The notes below the pieces were generated by a model. It was given only the letters and a program-made list of their open reading frames with translations. It made no database searches and had not been told where the DNA came from. Of a DNA stretch of 64,000 nucleotides, positions 7,939 to 17,268 are shown one piece after another. A program made the translations under genes and the position numbers. Source of the stretch: Paramuribaculum sp. (GTDB lineage: Bacteria > Bacteroidota > Bacteroidia > Bacteroidales > Muribaculaceae); contig JAFLSD010000006.1 in the NCBI GenBank assembly GCA_022511125.1, positions 62,001 to 126,000 on the forward strand. The letters are read 5' to 3'. Position 1 is the stretch's first letter; every line of letters begins with the position of its first letter.

Positions 7939-10563
7939 TCAACGGCCTGCGTGGTTGATTATCCACCGGAGTCGGTCGCCGAAAGCTGTGGCGTCGCACA
8001 GTTCTTCCAACGTAATATGCATTCTGTAGTTCCAGTTATTATCGGGATTCGACGGATCGTTGATCTGTTCCTCCTTTGCAGTGTCACGACGCAGCCGCGA
8101 GTCTATCGACAGCCAGTCCTGAAGCGGAAGAATGCATAACATCGACGGTGAAGCTAAATGACTTTTAACTATCGCGTCGCATATCCAGTCCGGAGCATCT
8201 TCAGGCGCGTCTGAACCGCCGCCTAGCATTTCGCGGAAATAACGTTCTGCGCGCGCGCCGTCCTCTTCCCACCACCCGCGGATACCCGACATATCGTGAG
8301 TTGATGTGGTGCAGACAGAATAATAAGGGTAACGCAAGGTATCGGCAAATTCTTCCCCGTAGCCGCCCGACATTCTCTGAACCTTCAATGAAAATATTTT
8401 CAACCTATCCATAACTTCCGGAACGCACGAAGGAATCATACCCAGATCCTCGCCGCAACACAACATTCCCGTCGAATCTATAAGGGGAGGAAGCTTCCAC
8501 ATTGCCTGCTCTTTCCAGAAATTCACAGAGCGATGATAGTAGAAGTTTTCATACAACCGGTCGAAAGTTTCGCGCTGTTCCCCCTCTAACGATTCATATA
8601 CAGCTGAACCGCGAGGTGTGATTCTCGGATGGTACTTCCCTTTTTCGCGAGGATCTTCTATGAACAATACCTCATCGATCAATCTAAGAAGTCCGGTGCA
8701 TATTTTTTCGCTTTTTTCCGTCTGATAATCACCTGAAAAACTCACGACTATTTTCCTCTGGGTATCGAATTCATCCTTCAGCTTGTAGAGTCCTTCTACG
8801 GGAGGATACAGAAATTTCTGCTTCACCTCAGTCGCATATTCTCCGAATATTTCAACAATACTTCGGTCGGTGATGTAGGGATGCGTATGGAGTTGTCTGT
8901 CAAATATAAATCCGAATTCCGATGCCATTTCTTCAGGAGATAGAGCCAAAGCGCGATTGAATGTTCCCAAAAGACCGTGAATCACCATTTCCGGCATTTC
9001 CCATATTCTGAAAAATCCCAACAGATGATCTATCCGGTAAGCATCGAAATAATCCGACATTTTTCTAAAACGGTCTTTCCACCATCTGAAACCTTCTTTC
9101 GACATTTCTTCCCAATTATATGTCGGAAAGCCCCAGTTCTGACCCAATAAGGCGAAATCATCCGGTGGTGCACCGGCCGACTTGTCTAAATTGAATAGCC
9201 TCGGATACTGCCATGCGTCTACACTCGTCCTCGAAATACCTATCGGAATGTCACCCTTAAGACAGACTCCCTGGCTGTGACAATAATCACGTGCTTCCTT
9301 CAATTGTTTGTCTGCATGGAACTGAACGAAATATTCATAGTTCATCTGTCGTTCACATGTAGCCTCCAATTCCGCCACTTTCTCATCCGAGTATTCCCGA
9401 TATTCTTCCCAACGGTTCATGTCCGCCGTTTTATAGCGGTCGCGTAGGGTGCAGAAAGCCGCATACGGTCTTAGCCAAAGCTTGTTGCGGTTGAAAAACG
9501 TTTTGTACTCAGCTGATTGCAGATGTTGTTCTCCGTATGAATCGAACAGAAGGTGAAGCATAACGGTTTTCATATCAGCAACATTTTCGTAATCTACGGT
9601 CGGAGATTGCTGATACTGATTGTCAACCACTTCCCTGTATGCTTTTTTCTCCCCTTCGGGTATTTGCCCTACGGCCTCGATTCTGATATAATTGGGATTG
9701 AGAGCAAACGAAGAAATGGAGTTATAAGGATAAGAATCACGCCAGGTGCGGCTCATCGTCGTGTCGTTGACCGGTAGGATTTGGATGACTTTCTGACCTG
9801 TTCGTTTTGCCCAGTCAGCCATGAGTTTCAAGTCGAGGAAGTCGCCTATACCGTCATCCTCCGACGACCGCAAAGAAAAGACGGGAATAGCGGTCCCCGC
9901 ACATTTCCAATCACTCCGGGGATCTCGGAAAGGTTCCAATTCGACTATGCTACCTGCGGCAAGCACCTCCGGTACAATCACATGACGGTTTTCACCATCC
10001 TCCCATATTAACTGACCCGAACGGTCTCTCACCACCAACTTGAATTCCAAATGTTTGCCCGGAGGCATATCTAAGCTAAGACGGAACACAGGATAATCCG
10101 AGTCGTCGAGTCTGATGGAATTCACTATCTCCCAATTTCCTGTTTCTAAAGACGAACCGCAAAGTTCGAGACTGTTTCCTGTCTCCACTGTCGGAGCGGC
10201 CAGAATCATATTGAAAGTCCGCAGCGGTTTCCTCTCGCTTGATTTTCTTTTAAAGAAGCAATCGCGAAAGGCATTCGAATAAAAAGGAGCATTATCGGGT
10301 CGGTCATGCCAACGGTCGAATATATGGAGCGTTTCTTTGCCCATCGCATTGACAATCCTTGCTTCTCCCCATTCTTCCTTTATTTCTGATTCCGGCCCTA
10401 AAACGATATATTTATAACATATAGTTTCGTCATCGCCGAATTCCGCCGTCGTTAGCCAAATGCCGTTACCCTCATGACGCATGGGGATATCACCGCTATC
10501 GGTTCTGACCGACAGATTTTCCCCCCACCGCGTATGATATGTAATCTGAAAAGTAATTGTCAT
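7939..10563 (-). CDS. malQ: 4-alpha-glucanotransferase (GH77) with two starch-binding domains
   Basis: Amylomaltase transfers alpha-1,4-glucan segments during maltodextrin or glycogen metabolism. The 874-residue product starts with two CBM20-type starch-binding domains (about 1-105 and 118-230), followed by a GH77 catalytic domain (about 235-870). Visible catalytic signatures are FDAYRIDHLLGFFR (nucleophile aspartate), CCGEDLGMIP (acid/base glutamate) and TSTHDMSGIRGWW (third acid). The tandem CBM20 arrangement is typical of Bacteroidetes and plant DPE2-like enzymes. Its start is only 3 nt after the nrdJ stop, so translation is probably coupled to nrdJ, an odd functional partnership. Confidence 0.95.
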   Translation of the reverse strand: MTITFQITYHTRWGENLSVRTDSGDIPMRHEGNGIWLTTAEFGDDETICYKYIVLGPESEIKEEWGEARIVNAMGKETLHIFDRWHDRPDNAPFYSNAFRDCFFKRKSSERKPLRTFNMILAAPTVETGNSLELCGSSLETGNWEIVNSIRLDDSDYPVFRLSLDMPPGKHLEFKLVVRDRSGQLIWEDGENRHVIVPEVLAAGSIVELEPFRDPRSDWKCAGTAIPVFSLRSSEDDGIGDFLDLKLMADWAKRTGQKVIQILPVNDTTMSRTWRDSYPYNSISSFALNPNYIRIEAVGQIPEGEKKAYREVVDNQYQQSPTVDYENVADMKTVMLHLLFDSYGEQHLQSAEYKTFFNRNKLWLRPYAAFCTLRDRYKTADMNRWEEYREYSDEKVAELEATCERQMNYEYFVQFHADKQLKEARDYCHSQGVCLKGDIPIGISRTSVDAWQYPRLFNLDKSAGAPPDDFALLGQNWGFPTYNWEEMSKEGFRWWKDRFRKMSDYFDAYRIDHLLGFFRIWEMPEMVIHGLLGTFNRALALSPEEMASEFGFIFDRQLHTHPYITDRSIVEIFGEYATEVKQKFLYPPVEGLYKLKDEFDTQRKIVVSFSGDYQTEKSEKICTGLLRLIDEVLFIEDPREKGKYHPRITPRGSAVYESLEGEQRETFDRLYENFYYHRSVNFWKEQAMWKLPPLIDSTGMLCCGEDLGMIPSCVPEVMDRLKIFSLKVQRMSGGYGEEFADTLRYPYYSVCTTSTHDMSGIRGWWEEDGARAERYFREMLGGGSDAPEDAPDWICDAIVKSHLASPSMLCILPLQDWLSIDSRLRRDTAKEEQINDPSNPDNNWNYRMHITLEELCDATAFGDRLRWIINHAGR

Positions 10564-10566
10564 CGC

Positions 10567-13104
10567 TTATCCGCATTTCGATGTCCCGCACGAAGTGCAT
10601 ATCAGACACCCTTCCTGATATATCAGGGTTTCCTGACCGCAGTTCGGACATTTTTGCCCTTTAGCCTGTAAACCGTTAGGCAGATATTTCTTCAAAGCTC
10701 TTTCAACACCCATTTTCCATGTGTTGATTGACTGGCTGTCCAACTCTAGGCCGCCAACAAGCTTCAGCACCTGATCGATTGGCATTCCGTAGCGTAGAAC
10801 GCCTGATATGAGCTTAGCATAATTCCAATATTCCGGGTTGAATTTATCTGACAGTCCTTCGATAGTTGTTTTATAACCGCGTTTGTTGATGAACTGGAAG
10901 TCATAACGCTTATTCCCTTTATCGTCGACAGCTTTGATGATCTTGCCTCGAGTCACCGATTTCGGGCAGAAGATGCCGTCTTCATCATCGGCAAGACCCG
11001 TAAAGATTTCATACGGTTTCCCGTCGACCAATCCCACGAACGCTATCCATTTCTCCTTATTGTTCTGGAATCTCACCACGTCTGCTTCCAATTCTATCGG
11101 ACGCTTCGTGATATGAGGAGCTTCCGCTATCGGTTTTTCCTCAGTCTTCTTTTTTGACACCGACACTAAGACGCCTGCGCGAGATCCCTCTCGGTAAACT
11201 GTACAACCCTTGCAGCCGCTGCGCCATGCTTCCTCATAAAGCTTACCAACCATCTCTTCAGTTATATCGGCCGGGAGGTTGATGGTTACTGATATGGAGT
11301 GATCCACCCATTTCTGAACGCGCCCTTGCATTCGCACTTTTTCAAACCAATCCACATCTGCCGAAGTAGCCTTATAATAAGGCGATTTGGCTACTATAGC
11401 ATCGATTTGATCCTGGCTATAATCATTTCTGATTTCGATGCCTGCCGTTTTCATCCAGGTCAGGAATTTTGGGTGATACACTATGTATTCTTCAAACGAA
11501 TCCCCGTTCTCGTCTATAAAATCGACTCTCACGTCTGTATCGTTCGGATTCACCTTGCGTCTGCGTTTATACACTGGCATGAACACCGGTTCGATTCCTG
11601 AAGTGGTCTGCGTCATCAGGCTCGTCGTGCCTGTTGGCGCTATCGTCAGACAAGCTATATTCCTGCGTCCATAACGTTCCATTTCCGTGTAAAGCGAAGG
11701 GTCGGCTTCACGCAGACGGTTGATAAACGGATTGTTCTTTTCGCGTTCGGAGTCATAAATTGCAAAAGCGCCACGTTCTTTGGCCATAGTCACCGATTCC
11801 CGATAAGCTGCCAACGCCAGAGTCCTGTGCACTTCTTCCGAAAATGCTGTAGCTTTTTCAGTGCCATAGCGAAGACCCATCGCTGCTATCATATCGCCTT
11901 CACCCGTTGTTCCAACACCTGTGCGTCGTCCCAAAAGTGTTTTTTCGCGGATTTTCTTCCATAGTTCCAATTCCGTATTTTTCACCTCCGACGTTTCCGG
12001 ATCCGAATCGATTTTTTCTATGATCTTATCGATTTTCTCCGTCTCCAGATCGATGATATCGTCCATCATTCTCTGAGCTTTTCCCACATGTTCCCTGAAA
12101 AGATCGAAATTGAAATAAGCCTCCGGAGTGAAAGGATTTTCTACATACGAATACAGGTTGACGGCCAAAAGACGGCAGCTATCGTAAGGACAAAGAGGGA
12201 TTTCGCCGCATGGGTTGGTTGATATGGTCTGGAAGCCTAAATCGGCGTAGCAGTCCGGCACTGACTCCCGGATTATTGTATCCCAGAATAGAACACCGGG
12301 CTCCGCTGATTTCCATGCATTATGCACTATCTTTTTCCATAGTTTGGCCGCATCGATATCTTTCTGGACATCAGGATTGTCTGAACCCACCGGGAACTGC
12401 TGGCGGTAGCTCTCTCCGTCTATGGCGGCCTGCATGAATTCGTCGTCTATTCTCACCGACACATTTGCACCCGTCACTTTGCCCTCCGACATCTTCGCGT
12501 CTATAAACTTTTCGGAATCGGGGTGCTTGATACTTACACTCAGCATCAACGCACCGCGACGACCATCTTGAGCCACTTCACGCGTAGAATTCGAATATCT
12601 TTCCATAAACGGCACTAAACCCGTGGACGTCAGAGCCGAATTTTTTACAGGTGTGCCGGCTGGACGTATATGTGTCAGATCGTGACCGACTCCACCGCGA
12701 CGCTTCATCAGCTGAACCTGCTCCTCGTCGATTTTTATCACTCCACCATACGAATCAGGTTTACCGTCAAGACCTATCACGAAACAGTTCGACAACGAAG
12801 CTATCTGAAACTCATTGCCTATTCCCGTCATCGGGCTCCCCTGCGGTATGATATACCGGAAATGATCCATAAGGTCGTAACATTCCTGCTCGCTCATCGG
12901 ATTCGGGTAGTTCTTTTCAATCCTCGCTATTTCACGTGCCAGGCGACGATGCATATCGGCCGGAGTTTTCTCGTAGATATTGCCGAAAGAATCCTTCAGC
13001 GCATATTTGCTCACCCACACGCGAGCTGCCAGAGCATCGCCGTCGAAATAGTTCAGAGTCGCCTCGTTTGCTTGGTCGAATGTGTATGTTTCTCTTTCTG
13101 CCAT
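10567..13104 (-). CDS. nrdJ: adenosylcobalamin-dependent (class II) ribonucleotide reductase
   Basis: This enzyme reduces ribonucleotides to deoxyribonucleotides using adenosylcobalamin, without oxygen. Signatures are the active-site NPCGEIPL, the loop PTGTTSLMTQTTSGIEPVF, GRRTGVGTTGEGD, and a C-terminal cysteine-rich tail (CPNCG...CTSCG) that carries the redox or zinc cysteines. I chose the ATG at 13104 (MAERETYTF). The upstream extension to 13185 is lysine- and asparagine-rich, would start beyond the promoter at 13148-13179, and is not family-like. The resulting 845 residues fit the family. No cobalamin riboswitch was seen upstream. malQ follows after 3 nt. Confidence 0.95.
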   Translation of the reverse strand: MAERETYTFDQANEATLNYFDGDALAARVWVSKYALKDSFGNIYEKTPADMHRRLAREIARIEKNYPNPMSEQECYDLMDHFRYIIPQGSPMTGIGNEFQIASLSNCFVIGLDGKPDSYGGVIKIDEEQVQLMKRRGGVGHDLTHIRPAGTPVKNSALTSTGLVPFMERYSNSTREVAQDGRRGALMLSVSIKHPDSEKFIDAKMSEGKVTGANVSVRIDDEFMQAAIDGESYRQQFPVGSDNPDVQKDIDAAKLWKKIVHNAWKSAEPGVLFWDTIIRESVPDCYADLGFQTISTNPCGEIPLCPYDSCRLLAVNLYSYVENPFTPEAYFNFDLFREHVGKAQRMMDDIIDLETEKIDKIIEKIDSDPETSEVKNTELELWKKIREKTLLGRRTGVGTTGEGDMIAAMGLRYGTEKATAFSEEVHRTLALAAYRESVTMAKERGAFAIYDSEREKNNPFINRLREADPSLYTEMERYGRRNIACLTIAPTGTTSLMTQTTSGIEPVFMPVYKRRRKVNPNDTDVRVDFIDENGDSFEEYIVYHPKFLTWMKTAGIEIRNDYSQDQIDAIVAKSPYYKATSADVDWFEKVRMQGRVQKWVDHSISVTINLPADITEEMVGKLYEEAWRSGCKGCTVYREGSRAGVLVSVSKKKTEEKPIAEAPHITKRPIELEADVVRFQNNKEKWIAFVGLVDGKPYEIFTGLADDEDGIFCPKSVTRGKIIKAVDDKGNKRYDFQFINKRGYKTTIEGLSDKFNPEYWNYAKLISGVLRYGMPIDQVLKLVGGLELDSQSINTWKMGVERALKKYLPNGLQAKGQKCPNCGQETLIYQEGCLICTSCGTSKCG

Positions 13105-13147
13105 AAAAGTTTTAGGTCTCTTTTTTAAGTTATTTTTTTTATGTTTG

Positions 13148-13179
13148 CAAAGTTTATCAATATTTTCGCTATTAACAAA
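13148..13179 (-). promoter_or_regulatory. nrdJ promoter
   Basis: On the minus strand the sequence reads TTTG, 20 bp, AAACTTTG, a near-match to the Bacteroidetes -33/-7 pattern with one mismatch in the -7. It lies 44 bp upstream of the chosen nrdJ start and excludes the longer reading frame that begins at 13185. Confidence 0.55.
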
Positions 13180-13681
13180 TATCACAGCCCCTAAATAATC
13201 CCGATGTTAATAACTTCCGTTGTCACTTTGCAAAATTAATACACAAAACCTGCCATAATCTGCGTCATCGCTTTAGCGCTTTCGAACTTGTTGAGAAAGA
13301 ATTTGGCCTATACTCTAAAAGTTGCCCACCCTTCATCACTGACTATCAACCCGATCACCTTATTTTACACCCTCAAATTTAAATTTATTTAACATTCCAT
13401 TTCCATAATAAGACAACGACCCCACAAATTTTCTTCCCTCGTTTCCAGTTCCCAACTCAACAAAAAAGAGAACCGCCTCCGGGGATTGACGAGGGGGCGG
13501 CGCGAGAAGGTGTCCTTTGTCCTTATGACCCTATTGGATGGAAACTAAATTTAGGGCCTCGGCTTTTTTAAAGAAGTCAGTAAATTGCCTTCTCTCGATG
13601 ATAAAACGCCCCCGATTAGGAAAAGGTTCGGAAGGTCGAAATTTTTTTGAAAAATATCTTTGTCGAATAGTGACTGCGGTC
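13180..13681. other. spacer between nrdJ and the CLC gene
   Basis: About 500 bp without a supported gene. Short reading frames on both strands lack family-like features and overlap each other. The notable element is a terminator at 13461-13500 on the minus strand, which leaves a 180-nt region (13501-13681) after the CLC stop that would be 3' UTR or a small RNA. Confidence 0.4.
13461..13500 (-). terminator. terminator downstream of the CLC gene
   Basis: On the minus strand an imperfect GC-rich stem (CCGCCCCC with GGAGGCGG, one mismatch) is followed by TTCTCTTTTTTG. This is a plausible intrinsic terminator, placed about 180 nt past the CLC stop codon. Confidence 0.55.
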
Positions 13682-15499
13682 TCAATCTTCGGAGTAATGC
13701 CGGAGAACACGGCGATACGAATTGAAAATCTTCGATTTCGATACGAAACCTAAATATTTCCCGTCGCCATCGACCACCGGCAGATTCCACGCTCCCGTTC
13801 GGTCAAATGCTTTCATCACCTGCTCCATGCTGAAGTCGATTTCCACCCTGTCAGGAGGAATACTCATAAACTTGTCGACATGGATCTTACGATAGAGATC
13901 GGGGCGGAACATGATATTGCGGATATCGTCGAGCTGCACAACCCCCAAAAGGCGCTTTTCCTTGTCGATCACCGGATAGAGATTCCTGTTGGACTTGGCT
14001 ATCACATCCACCATTTCCTTCAGGTTCATTTCCGGTGTCACCGTAAGAAACTCCGTTTCTATCAGATTATTGACTTTCAAGAGGGTAAGCACAGCTTTAT
14101 CCTTATGGTGGGTAAGGAGTTCACCCCTCCGTGCAAGTCGCATGGCGTAGATGCTATAAGGCTCGAATACCTTGATTGTCCCGTATGATAGGGTTGATAC
14201 GATAAGCAGTGGCAAGAACAGTTCATACCCTCCTGTAAGTTCCGCCGTAAGGAATATTCCCATGAGCGGAGCGTGCATTACACCCGACATTACACCCGCC
14301 ATACCCATAAGAGCGAAGTTCTTTACCGACAGATCCAGCCCGAAAAGATTGTTGGTGAGATAAGAAAAGAAAAATCCCGACATACAACCGACATAAAGCG
14401 AAGGAGCGAACGTGCCTCCGATTCCTCCCGCTCCCGTTGTCGATGCTGTCGCGAAAGCCTTGGTCAGAATTATCAAGGCGATGAACAGCAGGATGAACCA
14501 AACGTTGTCACGATCCGAATAGAAAATAGAGCCGTCAAGAATACCCGACACATTTCCTGAGAGAAGATCCACTATCGAGCCGTACCCTTCGCCGTAAAGT
14601 GGAGGAAATAGAAAAATCAGTACGGATACGGTCGCTCCGCCGATGATTGATTTCACCCATGGCGAATGCATCCGGCGGAAGAGATTCTCGGTGAAGTTCA
14701 TGGCGCGGGTGAAATAGAGCGACACCAACCCCGTGAATATACCCAACACGATCGCAAACGGAATTGTCGACATCACGAAAGGTTCGCTCTGAACGAAAAA
14801 GAACTCGACGTCTGTCCCGGTGAATACGTATGCTATCGTTGCCGCTGTTATCGAGGATATGAGAAGCGGCATCACCGAAACAGTTGTAAGATCGATCATC
14901 AGAACTTCCAGAGTAAACAGCATTCCCGCTATCGGAGCCTTGAAAATACCGGCAATTCCCGCCGCGGCTCCGCAACCCACTAAAATCATCAGCACCCTCG
15001 GAGATAGACGGAATGTCGAGCCGAGTGTAGACCCAATGGCCGCTCCCGTATAGACTATCGGTCCTTCGGCACCCACCGAACCGCCGAAACCTATGGTGAT
15101 GGAACTTGCCACTACCGACGTGTACATGTTGTGTTTCTTCAGTCGGCTCTTGTTTTGGGATATTGCATAAAGCACGCGCGTAACTCCGTGCGATATATTG
15201 TCCTTCACCACGTAGCGCACGAAAAGCACCGTTATCAGAATCCCCACTGCCGGATAGATGAAGAATAGATAATTTCCTTCGGTTATCGACAAATGGGACG
15301 TAAGAAGCGAAGAAATCACATGGATCAAGCTTTTCAGAACGAGCGCAGCTATGCCGCCGAAAACGCCCACCAACAACGACAGGAAAATTACAAACGAACG
15401 TTCCTTGATGTGCTTTTCGCGCCAGATGAGAAAACTCAGAAACAAATCGTGGATTTGCTTGGCAAGACGGTTGGTATGGTGCAGCGGACGGTCTCTCAC
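13682..15499 (-). CDS. CLC-family chloride channel/transporter with CBS pair
   Basis: A CLC membrane protein moves chloride, in many bacteria in exchange for protons. The 605 residues hold the multi-helix CLC core (about 35-450), with the filter motif GSVGAEGP containing the gating glutamate, and GAGGIGGTFAPSLYVG. A C-terminal CBS-domain pair (about 465-600; LLGVVQLDDI and YLGFVSKSKIF) probably binds nucleotides. The start ATG overlaps the tsaC stop by 4 nt (ATGA), so the two genes form an operon and are translationally coupled. Confidence 0.93.
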   Translation of the reverse strand: MRDRPLHHTNRLAKQIHDLFLSFLIWREKHIKERSFVIFLSLLVGVFGGIAALVLKSLIHVISSLLTSHLSITEGNYLFFIYPAVGILITVLFVRYVVKDNISHGVTRVLYAISQNKSRLKKHNMYTSVVASSITIGFGGSVGAEGPIVYTGAAIGSTLGSTFRLSPRVLMILVGCGAAAGIAGIFKAPIAGMLFTLEVLMIDLTTVSVMPLLISSITAATIAYVFTGTDVEFFFVQSEPFVMSTIPFAIVLGIFTGLVSLYFTRAMNFTENLFRRMHSPWVKSIIGGATVSVLIFLFPPLYGEGYGSIVDLLSGNVSGILDGSIFYSDRDNVWFILLFIALIILTKAFATASTTGAGGIGGTFAPSLYVGCMSGFFFSYLTNNLFGLDLSVKNFALMGMAGVMSGVMHAPLMGIFLTAELTGGYELFLPLLIVSTLSYGTIKVFEPYSIYAMRLARRGELLTHHKDKAVLTLLKVNNLIETEFLTVTPEMNLKEMVDVIAKSNRNLYPVIDKEKRLLGVVQLDDIRNIMFRPDLYRKIHVDKFMSIPPDRVEIDFSMEQVMKAFDRTGAWNLPVVDGDGKYLGFVSKSKIFNSYRRVLRHYSED

Positions 15500-16074
15500 T
15501 CTCTGATGATTTTTATTACGTTTCCGTCGGAAATTTTTATGACCGTCGACGGTTTAACCCCTGCGATGCTTTCTCGGCGTGTTTTGACGATATAGTCGAC
15601 TTGCCCGAGAATCTCAGCAGAAATGGACCCGAAAGAAACAGGCGACTTCTCTCCGCTGATGTTGGCCGAAGTGGATACGAGCGGACGGCGTAAACCGCGG
15701 CACAATCCCCTGGCAAACGTGTCACTTGTCACTCTGAATGCGGCGCTCCCGTCTTCAGCCTTCAATTCCGACACTATCCCCCACGGATGGTCATAGATAA
15801 TTGTCAGTGGATCTACAGCCACATCCATAAGCTGATAAGCCGCCTCGGGAATGCATTCCACGTATTTTGAAAGCATATCCACGTCGCTTACCAACGAAAT
15901 CATAGCTTTCGAATCGGACCGTTTTTTGATTTCGAATATTCGCTTGACTGCTGCCGCATTTGTCGCATCGCAACCAACACCCCATACAGTGTCGGTGGGA
16001 TAGACTATCACTCCTCCTTTCCTGAGAACTTGAAGAGCATTCTGCAGATCGTCGTTGTCCGTGCCGTCGTTCAT
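15496..16074 (-). CDS. tsaC: L-threonylcarbamoyladenylate synthase (TsaC/Sua5 family)
   Basis: This cytoplasmic enzyme makes threonylcarbamoyl-AMP from threonine, bicarbonate and ATP for the t6A modification at position 37 of ANN-decoding tRNAs. The 192-residue product has the YrdC-fold signature GGVIVYPTDTVWGVGCDA, then IKKRSDSKAMISLV and STSANISGEKSP. It lacks the extra Sua5 C-terminal domain, so it is the short TsaC form. No alternative start codon lies between the ATG and the conserved core, and a -7 box lies only 4 nt upstream, implying a leaderless message. It overlaps the CLC gene by 4 nt. Confidence 0.93.
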   Translation of the reverse strand: MNDGTDNDDLQNALQVLRKGGVIVYPTDTVWGVGCDATNAAAVKRIFEIKKRSDSKAMISLVSDVDMLSKYVECIPEAAYQLMDVAVDPLTIIYDHPWGIVSELKAEDGSAAFRVTSDTFARGLCRGLRRPLVSTSANISGEKSPVSFGSISAEILGQVDYIVKTRRESIAGVKPSTVIKISDGNVIKIIRE

Positions 16075-16078
16075 GTTG

Positions 16079-16110
16079 CAAATTTAGCAAACGGCACCGT
16101 GAAATTCAAT
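16079..16110 (-). promoter_or_regulatory. tsaC-CLC promoter, probably giving a leaderless mRNA
   Basis: The minus strand reads ATTG, 20 bp, TAAATTTG, then CAAC and the tsaC ATG. The -7 matches the consensus exactly. With this geometry transcription would begin at or next to the start codon. The -33 element overlaps the 3' end of the EamA gene. Confidence 0.6.
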
Positions 16111-17107
16111 TTTTTTGAGCGTTTTCAGACGAAGAATTTGTTCCGTCGGCTGTAGGAGTCACGCTGTCTGATGCAGTTTGTGCCTGAGCTGCGAGTTCTT
16201 TCTGGGCTCTTTTTCGCTTGCCTATGTTGGTAAGTACCATACCGAAAATAATTATCAACATGGCTACTACCTGAATCCATTTCAACTTGTCGAGACCCAT
16301 CGATACCGAGGCGATAGTGGCAAAAACCGGAAGCAGATACTGATAGAGCGACACTAACTCCGAGCCTATCCGTTTGATAGCCGGCTGGACGAGAAAGTAA
16401 GCCAAAAAGGTCACGCATACGAGTATGAAAGCGATCTCTACCCAGGGTACGACTTCTTTCGTGTGGACTATCGGTTCTTTTTGCATGCCCGGAATAAGGA
16501 AAAGTGCCGGAATGGCGGCGAAAAGAAACACCCATCTGAGCATATTGATAGGTTTGTATGTGTGAGTGGGCTTTTCGAGAATCACGAGATAGAAAGCATA
16601 GCAGATTGTCGACGCTATCGCCAGAACGTCGCCCAACAATTTGTCGCTGCCACCTGAACTTTTTCCCTCGGCCAGAATAACGATAGCAGCACCTATGAAA
16701 GAAACCAGACAACCTATATACTCGATCAAAGCTGGCCGCTGCTTCTGGAAGATAACACCGATGATGATTACGAATACTGGCGGCAAAGTCATGATTATAG
16801 AGATATCGATGGGACTTCCGTAACTTAACGACTTAACGAAAAGGAAAATAAAAAGAAACAGCCCTACAGCCCCACCCAGAATCAACTTTATCCAGTCTTG
16901 TCGCTCTATCTTGACACATTTCACGAAAATCGAGGCTATCCACATCAGAATGCATCCCCCGACGAGGCGCACTGCACTGATACCGTACGAAGTCATCCAG
17001 TCTGGGATAAGCGCTTTGGTTACGGCTACGTTGATACCCCAGAAAATAGTAGCCACAAGAATACATAGATTTCCCGTTATAAAGCCCGATTTTGGTTTTT
17101 GTGACAT
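16106..17107 (-). CDS. EamA/DMT-family transporter
   Basis: A drug/metabolite-superfamily inner-membrane transporter with about ten hydrophobic helices arranged as two EamA repeats (first about residues 14-140, second about 155-290). It has a charged hydrophilic C-terminal tail rich in A, Q, S and T. The substrate cannot be read from sequence. I chose ATG 17107 (MSQKPKSG), directly before the first helix; the reading frame extends to 17254, but those 49 extra residues are not family-like. The resulting 333 residues are slightly longer than the usual 290-310 because of the tail. Confidence 0.9.
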   Translation of the reverse strand: MSQKPKSGFITGNLCILVATIFWGINVAVTKALIPDWMTSYGISAVRLVGGCILMWIASIFVKCVKIERQDWIKLILGGAVGLFLFIFLFVKSLSYGSPIDISIIMTLPPVFVIIIGVIFQKQRPALIEYIGCLVSFIGAAIVILAEGKSSGGSDKLLGDVLAIASTICYAFYLVILEKPTHTYKPINMLRWVFLFAAIPALFLIPGMQKEPIVHTKEVVPWVEIAFILVCVTFLAYFLVQPAIKRIGSELVSLYQYLLPVFATIASVSMGLDKLKWIQVVAMLIIIFGMVLTNIGKRKRAQKELAAQAQTASDSVTPTADGTNSSSENAQKN

Positions 17108-17268
17108 GATTTTTCGGTTTTTAGTTGAAACGTTCTTTTCAAAATAACATTCCGGACTATCGAATGGTTTAAAATTCAGAATTATTAACCGTTTCCCGCC
17201 GATACATTCAGCATATACGATTGTTATAATATCACGGGAAAACAATTCAAACACATAAATATAAATAT

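Noticed and set aside
13105-13185. 27-codon N-terminal extension of nrdJ
   Set aside because: It starts upstream of the likely transcription start, is K/N-rich and lacks family similarity.
13186-13460. Cobalamin riboswitch upstream of the B12-dependent nrdJ
   Set aside because: The B12-box core (GCCACTG) and flanking conserved stems are absent, and the promoter lies too close to the gene to leave room.
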